A DNA stretch of 64,000 nucleotides from Gyrodactylus bullatarudis. Its lineage: Eukaryota; Platyhelminthes; Monogenea; Gyrodactylidea; Gyrodactylidae. Positions within the stretch are counted from its first letter, which is position 1. Each line of letters begins with the position of its first letter. Below are positions 52,282 through 63,623 of the stretch, one piece after another. The stretch covers positions 133,800 to 197,799 of the forward strand of contig SSNU01000063.1 in NCBI GenBank assembly GCA_012064415.1, read 5' to 3'. A program made the position numbers and the translations under genes. The notes below the pieces were generated by a model. The model was not told where the DNA came from, did no database searches, and was given only the letters and a program-made list of their open reading frames with translations.

Positions 52282-54185
52282 TCTTAGCTCAGAAAAGATA
52301 AGAAAACTCATACAATGTTTTACAATGTGTTTTTTCAGCGGGACATTTGGGGAATTGAGATATTTTATTGTTTTAACAATGTTTCTCTGACTAAAAATAT
52401 TGAGTTTTTATTTGCAAGAATAGTAAATTCTCATCTTCATTAGAAAGAACGTAACTTATCGCGTTAATTAATGGGTAACGCGGATTCAGCTCTTTTGCAA
52501 AGATTTTTAAAATGAGCGTAAAGTTAAAAAAAAATAGAAAAATCCTTTAAAAAATACATATTTTCGAGTGTTTTTCTTCTTATTTGACGTGTGGATTTAA
52601 CAAAATTTTAAATATTATTTTCTTTCGAATGGTGCCCTTTTTATTAGCGTAGGATCAGTCTTATAGAAGTTATCAAGCTTTTTCTAAGCCAGCATTTTTA
52701 TCAACTTTCATTTCTGAATTATCATTGGCTCAATCACATTGATGAATGAGGCATGAATTAGGAAAGCTGTTTTTAGGTTTTTGTTGGATTTATTTAGTTC
52801 TAGAACTAACTTCTGAGATATTATGCTCTCTTTTGAAAATATAAAAATATCGAATTAAAAGTTATAATTGAATTTGAATTGCAGAGTAAATTCCAAGAAA
52901 TCATTATGCAAGATTTAAAATGTGGAATAAAGAAAGCAAAATGATTCGTTAACTTGAGATGAGATAACTTAATACTCACAGAGAGGCCGAAGAGAGAATA
53001 AATAGTCTCAAATGAATCATTCCTACAAAATTATTACCAAGTTTAATCTATCTTCCCCTCCATAACCCCACCCCAACTTCTTTTTTTGCCTTTTGAAAAA
53101 GTCTCAAAGTGATTCATTGAAATAATCCAAAGACAAATACAGATGCTGTTTTGGAATACATTTCCTACATCTGTCTATTCTTTGTTTATGAGAACAAGTT
53201 TTCCTCATTCTTCATCATCGAGGCATTATTATTGATTCATCCTTCACACCATGCTCTACATATTCTTTATTCTTTTGTTCTCTGTTCAGGAGTAGTTTGG
53301 AATTCTGAATTGTATTCGAAATAGAGAAGAATTGAAGAAAAATTATCGCTTAATAGTCAAACATAACTTTTGAGAAGTCAGCTGTATTACAATGACGATA
53401 ACTACCCCTCTCCCCCTTTCTGTTGTTGATAATAATGAATTTTGAACAATTTTTATTTATCTATAATTCTAATGAATGTAATGAACTCATATTATATTGA
53501 ATATATACGTACATATTTATATATTTTATATGAGGAAATATTGAATGAGAATGTATTAGATATTGTTAACCGATGGTTAAGTATCTTCTTCAGTGGTTTA
53601 GACGCTTGTAATCTGAACTCTCTTAAAAATTAAAAGTGACGATTTTGAAATTCTTAAATGAAACTTGGCAAAAACCTGTTAAATTTAACGCTCTTTCAGA
53701 TGGTGCTATTCGTTTTTAAAAATTCCTCATGGGTTAAGAGATATTTTATCTCAGTTATTAGCAAAGGTACAAAATTAATTTTTAGCTTATTCGAAAAAGG
53801 AAAAAATACTCTTTTCAATGATGGATCACACTTGATATTATTCAAAAACCGGTTATCTTTAGAGAGTATTGAAGTGTTTCAGATAAAAATAATTTGGTTT
53901 CTGATACTTGATTCTGATTGATCAATGAAAAATCAATGCTCATTGGTCGAATATTTTGGGGCAGAGAGGTATAAATAAAGATGTTCATTCTCGAGAAATC
54001 ATGTGTGAAATTGACTGTTTAAACTCTCTTTTTGATTTGAGTTTATCTTTTAGTCACAGTACTGTTAATTAATCCGTCATACCATTAATTAATTCTAATT
54101 AATCATTTAATTTTAACTAATCATTCTAACAAAAAAAAATTATGTATCAGAATGGACTGTTGTACATATACTTCTATGTAATTGC
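52282..54185. other. No gene supported
   Basis: Includes frames at 53442-53633 and 53658-53921 (63 and 87 codons) without recognisable motifs. Confidence 0.35.
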
Positions 54186-54830
54186 TAGGGCCTCAAAATT
54201 GCATACAATGCATTTTTTTCTAACAATTTCTCGTGCTTTAAAAACTCCAAAATCGTAAACGAAATTTTGATAGGACCCCAGGATCCAAAGTTATAAATGC
54301 ATTATTGCATATTTAAAAAATTATGAAAAGCATAAAATTGCAATAAGCTTGAGCGTTGAGAAAACTATAAATTTTATAAAATCATGCCTAAATAATGAAT
54401 CACTATTGACAAAGAAAATTTTCGATTTAATCTGATGGCTGAACCAAATAGTACATAATCTCAATACTGTGTATTATACATATTGTATTGCAGAGTTTAA
54501 CAACACAAAAATATCTCGACCAATGAAATTCAAGCACGCTCTTTACTCTTTAGTAACAATCACGCCAAATCTGTCAATCACACATGGTAAAAAACATGAA
54601 TTGACTTCTCATCAAGTTCTTGAGTATAAAAGATTATTTCCTCGTGGATTTGAAGTGACAGCAGATAATAACAATTACGTGTTGCACTTCAATGAAAATA
54701 TTTAAATAATGATGATAATACTACTTGTTAGTCAAAAACTGAAAAAAATCATAAATGCATTAAAATGCATTTTTTCATGAGTTAAAAATGCAAGATTTAA
54801 TTTTCATAACTGCATATTTTTGAGGCCCTA
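54186..54830. mobile_element. hAT-type element, 645 bp, near-perfect 8-bp target duplication
   Basis: The ends are TAGGGCCTCAAAA and its inverse. The flanks are GTAATTGC (54178-54185) and GTAATTAC (54831-54838), 7 of 8 matching. Subterminal ATGCAT-type repeats occur near both ends. Confidence 0.8.
54469..54705 (+). CDS. Small ORF inside the hAT-type element
   Basis: 78 codons from an ATG, ending within the element. It has no zinc finger or catalytic motif I can name. The hydrophilic C-terminal part (FPRGFEVTADNNNYVLHFNE) looks protein-like. It may be the end of an ancestral element protein, or chance. Confidence 0.3.
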   Translation: MYYTYCIAEFNNTKISRPMKFKHALYSLVTITPNLSITHGKKHELTSHQVLEYKRLFPRGFEVTADNNNYVLHFNENI

Positions 54831-54838
54831 GTAATTAC

Positions 54839-57065
54839 ACTACATTTATACTCCATTTTTTATATTTTTATAATGAAAACAATTATCTTGCAAAAGGTAT
54901 AGATTTGATTTTTCAATTTAAAAACATACTAATTCTGAATAAACACTCCTTGGACATACTAGTTTTGCAAATATCCCCAAAAAGTTATAAGAGCGTAAAT
55001 CGGTCATATATTTTGTAATAGGTCATATTTATACATAATGTATACTTGGTATAGAATATCCTCATACCTAATCTAATTGACCAATCATATCCATTCTTTG
55101 ATTTCCCATGATTGACATTTTGATTACGTCATGCAGCATGCTTTATTTTAAATTTTTCTAACCATGCGAAAAGCTCCACTAAAATAAATATATTTTTTTC
55201 AAATCTAGGCTCAATGAATCTAGAATCTCATATTGATAAAATTGATTTTTCCCCCTTTGAATAATCTCGGTGTTTGAATCAATTTTCATGAATTATAATT
55301 CATAATGTTAATCAATAACCAATCGTCTACTTGTATCATTACTGAAACCATCTCTTATAAATAAAGTTTTATGAAAATCGTTTTATCATCTACACCATCA
55401 AACCTGTTAGATCAAATGGCATGAATCATTTGATTGAATGAAACCAAGTCACAAATTAACAATTTCTTTAAAAATACAACTAAAGAATCAAAGGAGTCAT
55501 AGTTTCGAAATGTTGATCAATTCAAAAAATAGAGTGATCCAGAGATCAAAAGGAAAATACCTAAAATAAAGTTAAATTCACATTCTTATCTAAAAATCTA
55601 TTTAAAATATCAGCTTTAGAAAAATTAACCAAAAAATAGGAATATAGAAGCCATCTCAGAATAAACATTATTTAGAACAAAATATTTCAGGTGTAAAAAT
55701 CAAAGATCAGTGCGAAGAACCCGTCAATTTGTCAGAATCGACACTTGAAACATTTTCATTCTTAAAATGTTAATCAAAATTTGTTTCCCTTGTTGAAATA
55801 TAGGATAGCTAATTGTAATTTTACTGAAAGAGAGACCTTCATAAAAATAAGTTGTAATTGCTCTATTCTGATTGGTTCAGACTGTAATTCAGTTCTGGTT
55901 GGCTTAGCTCATATCTAAAAGGCCAATATGGATACTGAGTTACTTCATAGAAATTCCAAGTAAAAAAGTTTCAGCTCTTTAAACTATTGTAGTTTAGAAA
56001 TAACATTTCAAAATTTAAATGTAACACTTTTTAATGTAAATCAATGCGCTCTTTAGGATGCAACTTTTTCATCAGTAAAATTCATTCCTCATTATTCACA
56101 ACAATTACAAACACGCGCGCAATCTTTCACAAACACTCTATTACTAGATAGATGATCATCTATTAATAATGATGATTAAAGGAGATGATGTTGATAATTC
56201 TGCATAAATGAATAAATGCAAAACATACTGTTTTTTTTGTGGATCAATGTATACATTGTACAACACATACATACACTTCAAATTCAGCTATTTTTATACA
56301 TTACTATTACTATTATTGTTTTATACGTTATTAATAATAAAAATGATAGTATAAAAATTAACCATAGATAAAGTGTACAAAATTTGTTTGTTATGTAGAA
56401 GAGATATCACACAGGAGCAACAACAATACAACAGTCATTAAAAAAATGGGAAAATTTGTAATAAATCATCTATCCAGCAATAATCATTATATTTTGTGTT
56501 ATTTTAGCGGGAAAATACAATTACAATGCTGAAAGAGTCATCTTTAACCAACTACGTCAGTAAATTTATATGAACAAATATTGATGACAATCGAAGAGCT
56601 GTAAACTTTTGAATAAGAGTCACAATTTCAGGATTAATTTACAAACATGTTCAAAAAAGAACATTTTTCACTGAATAAATTTAATATTTGTCGTATTTAC
56701 TTTCAAGTAGCTATTGGGTATTAACAAAAAATTACACTTTCCAAAAATTATTTTAAACACGAATTTTAAGTGAAAATCACGTACTCTTTTTCCATATAAA
56801 GTAGATGTAGTCTATCAATAAAATATTATTGAGATAGGTTGGTTATTCTTATAGATAGATTTTTGAGTTACAAATTCCTCAATGAAACAAAATCTCGATT
56901 GGGTTTTCCAACAATACCTAAAATTACCAACTTCTTTATTTGAGATGATGATTCTTGTCATAAATATTTTTACACACCATTCTTTTATATTCAGTAACCT
57001 TCTATTGCACGCTCTGCGTAAATGTCTCCTGAATGAATTGCTAAGAAAGTTTAGTGAAGGAGAAG
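54839..57065. other. Intergenic, no gene seen
   Basis: AT-rich and mostly unique. Short frames overlapping 56815-57138 are shadows of the 5' region of the next gene. Confidence 0.4.
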
Positions 57066-57485
57066 ATGACCTACCTACGAAATGTTTACCAGTGTCTACT
57101 TCTTTCTGGGATGGCGTTATCATTGATGGCTTCAGCACTGTTTACACGCTATTGGGGTTGTGGATATATTTTTAGAGAGTATTGTCTCAGAGATGGAATT
57201 GGATACGCCTTAATAGGGACAATGTGTGCCACGACATTGTTTGTACTTTGCTTATTCATAACTGATTTCGCATCGATATTTACGAATAAGTATATTCTAC
57301 CGGTTAGAGCAATATTCTCTATACTAGGCTCATTAACTGGCGTAGCTGGTATATTGGTGTTTTGTGTCAGATATACTCGTATTATATCTTTACTAGCAGC
57401 AATTGCAGCAATCGCAGTGGACATTTATATTTTAATGGAAGCAACAAAAATTCGTCTTTATCAACGACGAGCTTTGCGAAAATAA
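57066..57485 (+). CDS. Four-span membrane protein, claudin/PMP22-like (cluster member 1, 139 aa)
   Basis: The ATG at 57066 is the first in-frame Met; the frame extends four codons further but without ATG. Spans are at about 8-27, 47-68, 78-100 and 104-124. After span 1 comes TRYWGCGYIFREYC, a W-x-C...C motif like a shortened claudin/PMP22 first loop. After span 2 comes DFASIFTNKYILPVR, shared with its neighbours. The tail is short and basic (YQRRALRK). Claudins are about 200 aa with a longer loop, so this is at best a distant relative. It is probably a plasma-membrane protein, function unknown. AATAAA near 57508. Confidence 0.7.
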   Translation: MTYLRNVYQCLLLSGMALSLMASALFTRYWGCGYIFREYCLRDGIGYALIGTMCATTLFVLCLFITDFASIFTNKYILPVRAIFSILGSLTGVAGILVFCVRYTRIISLLAAIAAIAVDIYILMEATKIRLYQRRALRK

Positions 57486-57652
57486 ATCGCAAAACTAAAA
57501 TGATATAAATAAAGAATTTATTTGATTAAAATTTGTTTCCGTGTTAAACTTTAAAAGTATGAAATAACTTTAATTTCAAAGTGTCTGTGACTTGATGAAT
57601 TTTTCATAATGATTGAATAAAATTAGAATTAATCGATAAGAATAACCAATCT

Positions 57653-57855
57653 TTTCCTAACAGGATTACTGAAACTGTCAGATATGTTGATGACACATTT
57701 ATTCTGATGAAACCTAATGCTATTATAGACTATGGAGAAAGAATCTAATGATGCTTTGATTGGCAAATTTATCTACATTATGCCAGTTTTAGTCCGATTT
57801 CACACAAAAGAGGTTTAGGCAAGAGGATTAGAAGAATAGAAAGTCCAGAAGAATG
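57653..57855 (+). pseudogene. Penelope-like reverse-transcriptase remnant
   Basis: One frame reads TETVRYVDDTFILMKPN, the catalytic YVDD block. A second frame, at about 57776-57852, reads HYASFSPISHKRGL, a block typical of Penelope-like elements downstream of the palm. Between them the frame is broken. It lies between tetraspan genes 1 and 2. Confidence 0.65.
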
Positions 57856-58121
57856 ATCTAAAATAGGCCGCCTAATGAAATGGAGAATTCTAAATTATGC
57901 CTTATGGAAAATGGTTAACCAGCCACATTTGTGGATAAATTCATCAATAGATTTGATATCATAAATGATGACTCATCATTGATGAGTAACACAGATGAGA
58001 CTACAATTTTCATGAAGCTTAATTTTAAAGGTGACGGCTTTAGTAAAAATTAAAATTAAATTAAAAAATAATTAGAATAGGTTGATCGTAAATAAATTTG
58101 AATGAATTCTTAATTTCAATA

Positions 58122-58529
58122 ATGCTTCATCGATCGGAATATAGATTTTTGCTCTTTTCTGGGTTGAGTCTCATTCTCATTGTCTTCAGCATAGCATCAC
58201 CATACTGGGACTGTCGCTATTTATTAACAAGATGTGCTCAAAGTTATACTGAAGGCGCAGTAGCTGCAGCTACAATATTTCTAGCAGGAGTATTCATTTT
58301 GGCTTTGTTTATAGCTGAATTGGTCCAAGTTATTGGAGGAAAAGATGTTCACATCTTTCTAATAGTCTTTTCAACATTGGCAGCTGTATTTGGAATTATC
58401 GGACTGTTAACTTACCTGGTTAGGGTTTTCTATACCTACTCATTTTTGATGGCAGTCCTTGGCATTGCAATCATTATATTCATCATGATGGAATTGGCAA
58501 ATATTCGATTTAAAAGTTCATCGAAATAA
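58122..58529 (+). CDS. Four-span membrane protein, cluster member 2 (135 aa)
   Basis: The ATG at 58122 is used because the frame's upstream part lacks ATG. Span 1 is followed by ASPYWDCRYLLTRC, the same YWxC...C loop as member 1. Three more spans follow, with ELVQVIGGKDVHIF between spans 2 and 3, and the tail is IRFKSSSK. Same strand as member 1 and about 640 bp downstream. The hydrophobic profile and motif positions indicate tandem duplication. Confidence 0.7.
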   Translation: MLHRSEYRFLLFSGLSLILIVFSIASPYWDCRYLLTRCAQSYTEGAVAAATIFLAGVFILALFIAELVQVIGGKDVHIFLIVFSTLAAVFGIIGLLTYLVRVFYTYSFLMAVLGIAIIIFIMMELANIRFKSSSK

Positions 58530-58878
58530 TTCCTTAAAATAAAATTTGAAAATTATCCAAAGTACAGAAATACTATTCTAAGATCCACGGAAAGAACAGC
58601 GAGATCATTATTTCTGATCGAAATTTTATTTTTCTATTGAAGTTGTACTAAAGCAAAAATGTAACGAATAAAATGTGAAGTATGATAAAAATTTATTCAA
58701 TTTAACGTTTTTTTGTAAACTAAAACTTAATAAACCAATATTCTGATGTTAGAAGGCAATCTTTAGATACTAAAAAGACATATTGATGAATAAAATTAGT
58801 ATTTTTTATTCATCTATGTGAAGTTTTTGAAAAATAGGCTCAAGATTTCATCACAAAACTTGGTTAAATTTGAATTCC

Positions 58879-59274
58879 TCATTTTGCATTTAATCTTTGT
58901 CTTGTGATTATTAAAACAATCTCAACGTTTATAGCAATACCGACAACAGCCATAAGAAAGGAATACATGCCGAAAATATTGAAAGTGAATGATATTACAG
59001 CAATAACACCAAAGATACAGGCTAATGCAGCGAATATCAATCGAATTGGAGTTAAATCTTTGGGAGAAAAAAATTGATACCAATCTGTGAACCAGAGGAA
59101 AACCATCCACACCACACTAAAGCATAATGCTATGGCAGTAAACATGCCACTAACTGTAGAACAACACTGGGCCCCTGTTATGAAGCCGCATTCCCAATAA
59201 GGTATTGATATGCTGGTTATAAGTAGAGATAGTGAAAGAGTTGATAGAACCAGGCATGTGAATCCTCCTGCCAT
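58879..59274 (-). CDS. Four-span membrane protein, cluster member 3 (131 aa)
   Basis: Starts MAGGFTCLVL. After span 1 comes SIPYWECGFITGAQCC, the clearest copy of the family loop, then DWYQFFSPKDLTPIRLIF between spans 2 and 3, which strongly resembles member 1. It is on the opposite strand to members 1 and 2, so the cluster includes an inversion. The short C-terminus ends RQRLNAK. Confidence 0.72.
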   Translation of the reverse strand: MAGGFTCLVLSTLSLSLLITSISIPYWECGFITGAQCCSTVSGMFTAIALCFSVVWMVFLWFTDWYQFFSPKDLTPIRLIFAALACIFGVIAVISFTFNIFGMYSFLMAVVGIAINVEIVLIITRQRLNAK

Positions 59275-60241
59275 TTATGCTTGCCGGTTGTGAATTAGTC
59301 CTAAAATTTCATTCAAAGATGATTGCAAGTAAAATAAATCTTTAGAGTAATCTAAATCTTTTGAACACAAACAATGATTATACTGTATCTAATTTTGCAA
59401 AAACATCACCTAGTGAATTTTATCTGTAGTCATTTACCAGGGTAATCTAGATGAGTATTCCTCAAAATTTTGTTGATTCCACAGATTTGAAGCGATTAGA
59501 TTGCCTAATTTAGATACTGACATTTGAGATCAGTATTAACAAAATCAGAGTGATTATGATGGTCTGATACATGATACTTTGTAATTATTATTTCGGTAAT
59601 GGTCTAAATCAGTTACAGCGAAAATCCCCCTTGTCTAATCTAGTTTCAGCGTCGAAATGGACCAATCAAAATGAATCAATGATACTTGATGTATTCATAC
59701 CTATATTCAAGTATTAAATGGGAGGGAGAGGTATAAGTATATTGCATTTTTTGACCTATTTAACCTGTTACTAAGTTATAAAAACGAATCAAGCCTTTAT
59801 TACAATTAATTTTAAACAAAATGCAATTTCACTTTGATTAACTGATTTAGACCATTACCATTATTTCTATTTAACTTTGCACGTAAACTGAACGAAATTG
59901 ACTATTCATATTTATGAAAGAGAATTGAAAAAATACGAAATTGAAAATTGTAAAGATTTAAAAAAAATTCCAGTCATTATAATTACTCTTTCGAGTGCAC
60001 AATTGAAAAAAACCACAATCAATCTACAGTGTGAAGTATTCATGTTAATTCAATTTTGTTTTTTTTCCAGCCTTAATTACATACTAAATAGACAATTGAG
60101 TTTTTCAAATACAAAATGAAAAAATACAAAATTGACTTCTTCATTCTACGAACTAGACCTGAAAAAGGTTTAGATGATTTATGGAATAGGCATAATGAAT
60201 AATCCAAACTTTCAACTATTTCTATATATTTTTGAAATTTT
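59275..60241. other. Intergenic, no gene seen
   Basis: GGTAATGGTCTAAATCAGTT near 59596 and AACTGATTTAGACCATTACC near 59839 are perfect inverse copies, so 59596-59860 may be a small MITE. The 73-codon frame at 59898-60119 is unrecognised. Confidence 0.45.
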
Positions 60242-60673
60242 TCACATCTTTCTGGTGTAAACTTGTCTCTGATTCCTTAGAGTTAACAATGATATAAAAC
60301 TGGTTACAATACATATTAATGAAATAACACATGCAATTAATACCAAAAAATAAAATATAAAATGAAAATTTTGAACAAGCTTCATTGATATTCCACATGC
60401 GATTCCTACAAGTCCGATAAGACATAGAATGAAACGAACTGGATTTATATTCGGTTCAATGCACAATTGTAGAAAATCAAAAAATACTAGCAAAATCATT
60501 GCTGAGAATCCAATGAGAAATGTCACAGATAGAATATAGTTATCTTCTGATGTCTCTTTCAAATCACACAGTGTTTTGACGCATTCTCCATATTCAAGAT
60601 GAATGTCAACAATAAGGAATACCAGGGAAATTAAGGAAATTGCGATTCTGATTTTCGCTCGTCTCGTAATCAT
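60242..60673 (-). CDS. Four-span membrane protein, cluster member 4 (143 aa)
   Basis: ATG start, MITRRAKIRIAISL. The loop after span 1 is HLEYGECVKTLCD, where the Trp of the YWxC motif is lost. Between spans 2 and 3 it has DFLQLCIEPNINPVRFILC, clearly the family block (D...P-V-R). Basic tail (QRQVYTRKM). A diverged paralogue, minus strand. Confidence 0.68.
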   Translation of the reverse strand: MITRRAKIRIAISLISLVFLIVDIHLEYGECVKTLCDLKETSEDNYILSVTFLIGFSAMILLVFFDFLQLCIEPNINPVRFILCLIGLVGIACGISMKLVQNFHFIFYFLVLIACVISLICIVTSFISLLTLRNQRQVYTRKM

Positions 60674-60781
60674 TGCTCAGAGCATCAAATATTTAAATAT
60701 ATTCATTCACCATTCTAATCAAGAGTGTAGTAAATTGCAATTAAATACTATGAATGAATTTTTCAATTTAAAAATCAAAGT

Positions 60782-61388
60782 ATGCCTGATCAAAGACAGT
60801 GAGTCAGAATGATTTTAATTTCCCAAATAAATTAAATGAGTCGATTATTGCGTTAGGTCAAGAGTCCTCCCACCAAAAAAGAAGAATACTTTATCGAAAA
60901 AGACAGTTTTTGAACTACTTCAGAAAGCCAGGAAGCAACGAAGGACGAATCTTGCTTTAACAGCTGTTGGCCTGATTTTACTTGCGTTGCCATTTTGCTT
61001 GTTGGCAATTACATGTACATCCTCTTCTGATCAATGCAAGAGTATCAAAAGTTTTAGTGACATTTTGAAATACAACTATGATACAACTCACGGGACCTCA
61101 CTAAAAGTAGCTTCAGTTATGTACTATATCGCTGTTTTTTCTTTTGTTGTTCTTTTACTGATTGATTTGGTCAATTTGAATCTGGATAACGACTTGAGTC
61201 CAGCTCGATTGGCCTTTGGCATTTTAAGTATGCTAACTCTTGTTATATTCATGTCGATTATGAGCAATGATTATGAATATCTTCACTTTGGGATAAGAGC
61301 CATCAGTTTCAGTTTGGTCTTGGTTATTTTGATATATAGTGGAGTTCAGCTGTGTTGTGGTGGCAGGATTATTATTATTGAAGTTTGA
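60782..61388 (+). CDS. Four-span membrane protein, cluster member 5 (2 exons, 182 aa)
   Basis: The long frame has no ATG before its first span. Splicing 60782-60798 (MPDQR and two bases) over a 58-nt GTGAGT...TTAG intron to 60857-61388 gives an open 182-codon protein. It has a basic N-terminal extension of about 50 residues, then four spans, a loop with CTSSSDQC, DLVNLNLDNDLSPARLAF between spans 2 and 3, and a CCGG-containing end. The D...SPAR block ties it to the family. The tiny first exon is inferred from frame and splice sites. Confidence 0.62.
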
Positions 61389-61473
61389 GATATATTTTTA
61401 TATGAAATGTTATATTTATTTTTAATAAAACCTTTAATTTCAAAATAATGAAAGATATTTATTTGTAAAAATT

Positions 61474-61998
61474 TCAGTAGATATTTTCATCAACTTTATT
61501 CCTAACCTCAGCTGAAAGTTCTTCATCATCATCGGGTTCTGGCATAACAACTGGTGTAGTTTCATGTGAGATAACTTCCAACACTTCAACCGATGCAAAA
61601 TTGTTAATCATTTGATCGAAAGATTTAACAAGAAACTGATACATGATAACAAGGCCCAAGATGGCTAGAAAGAATGAACCAAAATCATAAAAATATGAAA
61701 ATATTGCAAAAGATATTACAGTTGACAAAGTGGAGATTCCAGCCAGAGTAAATCGAAGAAATCTTGAGTACTTTCTTTGAAGGAGAATGTGAAATATTTC
61801 TAAGACGACTAGAATTACATTAATCCCAAAACCAACGATGAAAAAGACAACCACGGATATCCTCTTGCGATATTGATCTTGTGAGATGGCATAATCCGCA
61901 AAGTAGTGGATAAAATTAGAATGTGGCCAAAATGGTGTTGCAAAGGCAATGATATAAAAAATTAATGATAATGAAGAAAGTAATATATTTTGATTCAT
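61474..61998 (-). CDS. Four-span membrane protein, cluster member 6 with acidic tail (174 aa)
   Basis: ATG at 61998. Span 1 is followed by ATPFWPHSNFIHYF, which keeps the (T/S)P-aromatic-W start of the family loop but lacks both Cys. EIFHILLQRKYSRFLRF lies between spans 2 and 3. A cytoplasmic-type tail of about 45 residues ends in an acidic stretch (MPEPDDDEELSAEV). It is convergent with member 5, with 85 bp between the stops. Confidence 0.65.
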   Translation of the reverse strand: MNQNILLSSLSLIFYIIAFATPFWPHSNFIHYFADYAISQDQYRKRISVVVFFIVGFGINVILVVLEIFHILLQRKYSRFLRFTLAGISTLSTVISFAIFSYFYDFGSFFLAILGLVIMYQFLVKSFDQMINNFASVEVLEVISHETTPVVMPEPDDDEELSAEVRNKVDENIY

Positions 61999-63299
61999 TA
62001 ACCACAGAATGTCATTTTAGGATCAATGAATTATAGTAAATTAAAAAATTTTATTCAAATAGACTATTCACTTTTTAAACGGTTTTTAAATCTTGCAATT
62101 AAGTGGAAGAAATAATGAAATGATAAAAAAAATTTTATTGAGACATTATAAATTAATTAGTTAGTAAATTCATAGAGAATAGCTATATGGCTTGAATTCT
62201 GCTTACACTTTAGAAAAGGTTTTATCATCTTAAGGTATATACTCTTTTCGTATTTTTAAATGGCAAATTCAAGAGTTGTAAAACTAAGAAGAAGCTTGAA
62301 TCAGATTTGAAATTCGTAAAAGCCAACAAACCAATTATGCAATCAAATTATAGATTCAAGAACATTGTAAATTGTAGCTTTATAACATGATGACTTCGAT
62401 TGTAAAAAATACAACAGGAATATTTGATGATAAAATATGATACCTACTTCAAAGTATATACATGAATTATGATATTCTATAATTCCTTTTTCTTTGTTTC
62501 TTTGCTATCATAATGGGTAATGGGCCATTAGTAATGGCTTGAAATTATTTTGTTTTTCACTTTAACCAACTTATAGCTATAATAGTAGTTCCAAGTAGTC
62601 AGGCAGCTGTTTTGAGAAATACTATTCAGGATTGGTCTATACTAATGAGCATTCTTTTTTTCAAGGTAAATAAAATCACAGCATAATGTAAATGCCCTAT
62701 GGGTCCCTAATAAATGAATAGGTAAGGAAATACAAAACTATAGTAAATTCAGAAAAAAATCGATATTTAATTCGGAATAACCAGGTAATCAATTTTACGT
62801 TCCACTAAGGCACATAGATAATTTTCCTCATGAACAATTTCATCCAATTCGCCTCCCTATTAGTTCTCCATGCTATGTTTTCGTTGTTTTTATTTCTGTT
62901 GAGAATACATATAAAGAACGAATGACTCATCGAATGTAATGTTCATTCCCTACTTCTGTTTTCAGAGAGTTGAGTAAACGAAATTGATTATATATTCCCA
63001 ATAACGTTAGTTCTCACTTCCACGCTAAGGACAATTTTAAGGAGTGATGCTGAGTTTTTTTTCAATCTATCTCTGTTTTAAAAACAAATTATTCTCATCA
63101 ATAATGTTTTTTATGGCAATAAAATGAGTTACAGATATTCACGCCTGTTTTTTATGTTTCAGAAATACTCCTTTTAAACAAGTTTAGAACTCTGCTATAA
63201 TTTTTCAAAGAATCATTCTTTCAGGATAATTATTAATAAAATACCCACAAATAGGATCATTAAATTCTAGTATTAAATTCTAGTATATTGATCTAAATA
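61999..63299. other. Intergenic, no gene seen
   Basis: AT-rich with no long open frame and no boundary of a known repeat. Confidence 0.4.
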
Positions 63300-63623
63300 T
63301 TAGTACTCGATTCTAGACTCATGTGGAAGGTTTGAGAACAAGCAAATAATAAGTAATAAACGTTTTATTTCGCCGGGTCTCATCAGACTTAATCCCGGAC
63401 TAGATATATATACAGTACAATGCATAATATTTCTGCCCTTCCATTGGTTCATAGGTTCGCTGCTCAGGGAGGGTGACGGGTTGGAAATCCTGTTTCCATT
63501 CGGCTTTACTTTCGTCTCTTCTCCAGGCTTGGGCCCTCTTTGCACTTTAGGAATCCATCCATTAGTAACTGCCCACTGTGCCTTTTCCGTTTGCGTATAA
63601 TCTAAATATTCTTTAAATTTCAT
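63300..63623 (-). CDS. Unassigned 107-aa ORF, GC-richer than its surroundings
   Basis: ATG start, MKFKEYLDYTQTEKAQWAVT, then a Pro/Gly/Lys-rich part (PKVQRGPKPGEETKVKPNGN). The last third coincides with TATATATA, a GTCCGGGATTAAGTC string and GGCGAAATAAAACG. Those resemble the TATA, R and polyadenylation segments of an LTR, so this may be the end of an LTR retroelement (a coding remnant running into its LTR) and not a cellular gene. No gag, pol or env motif is visible. Confidence 0.35.
   Translation of the reverse strand: MKFKEYLDYTQTEKAQWAVTNGWIPKVQRGPKPGEETKVKPNGNRISNPSPSLSSEPMNQWKGRNIMHCTVYISSPGLSLMRPGEIKRLLLIICLFSNLPHESRIEY

Noticed and set aside
57149..57424. 91-codon minus-strand ORF over tetraspan member 1
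   Set aside because: Antisense shadow; the plus-strand frame has family motifs.
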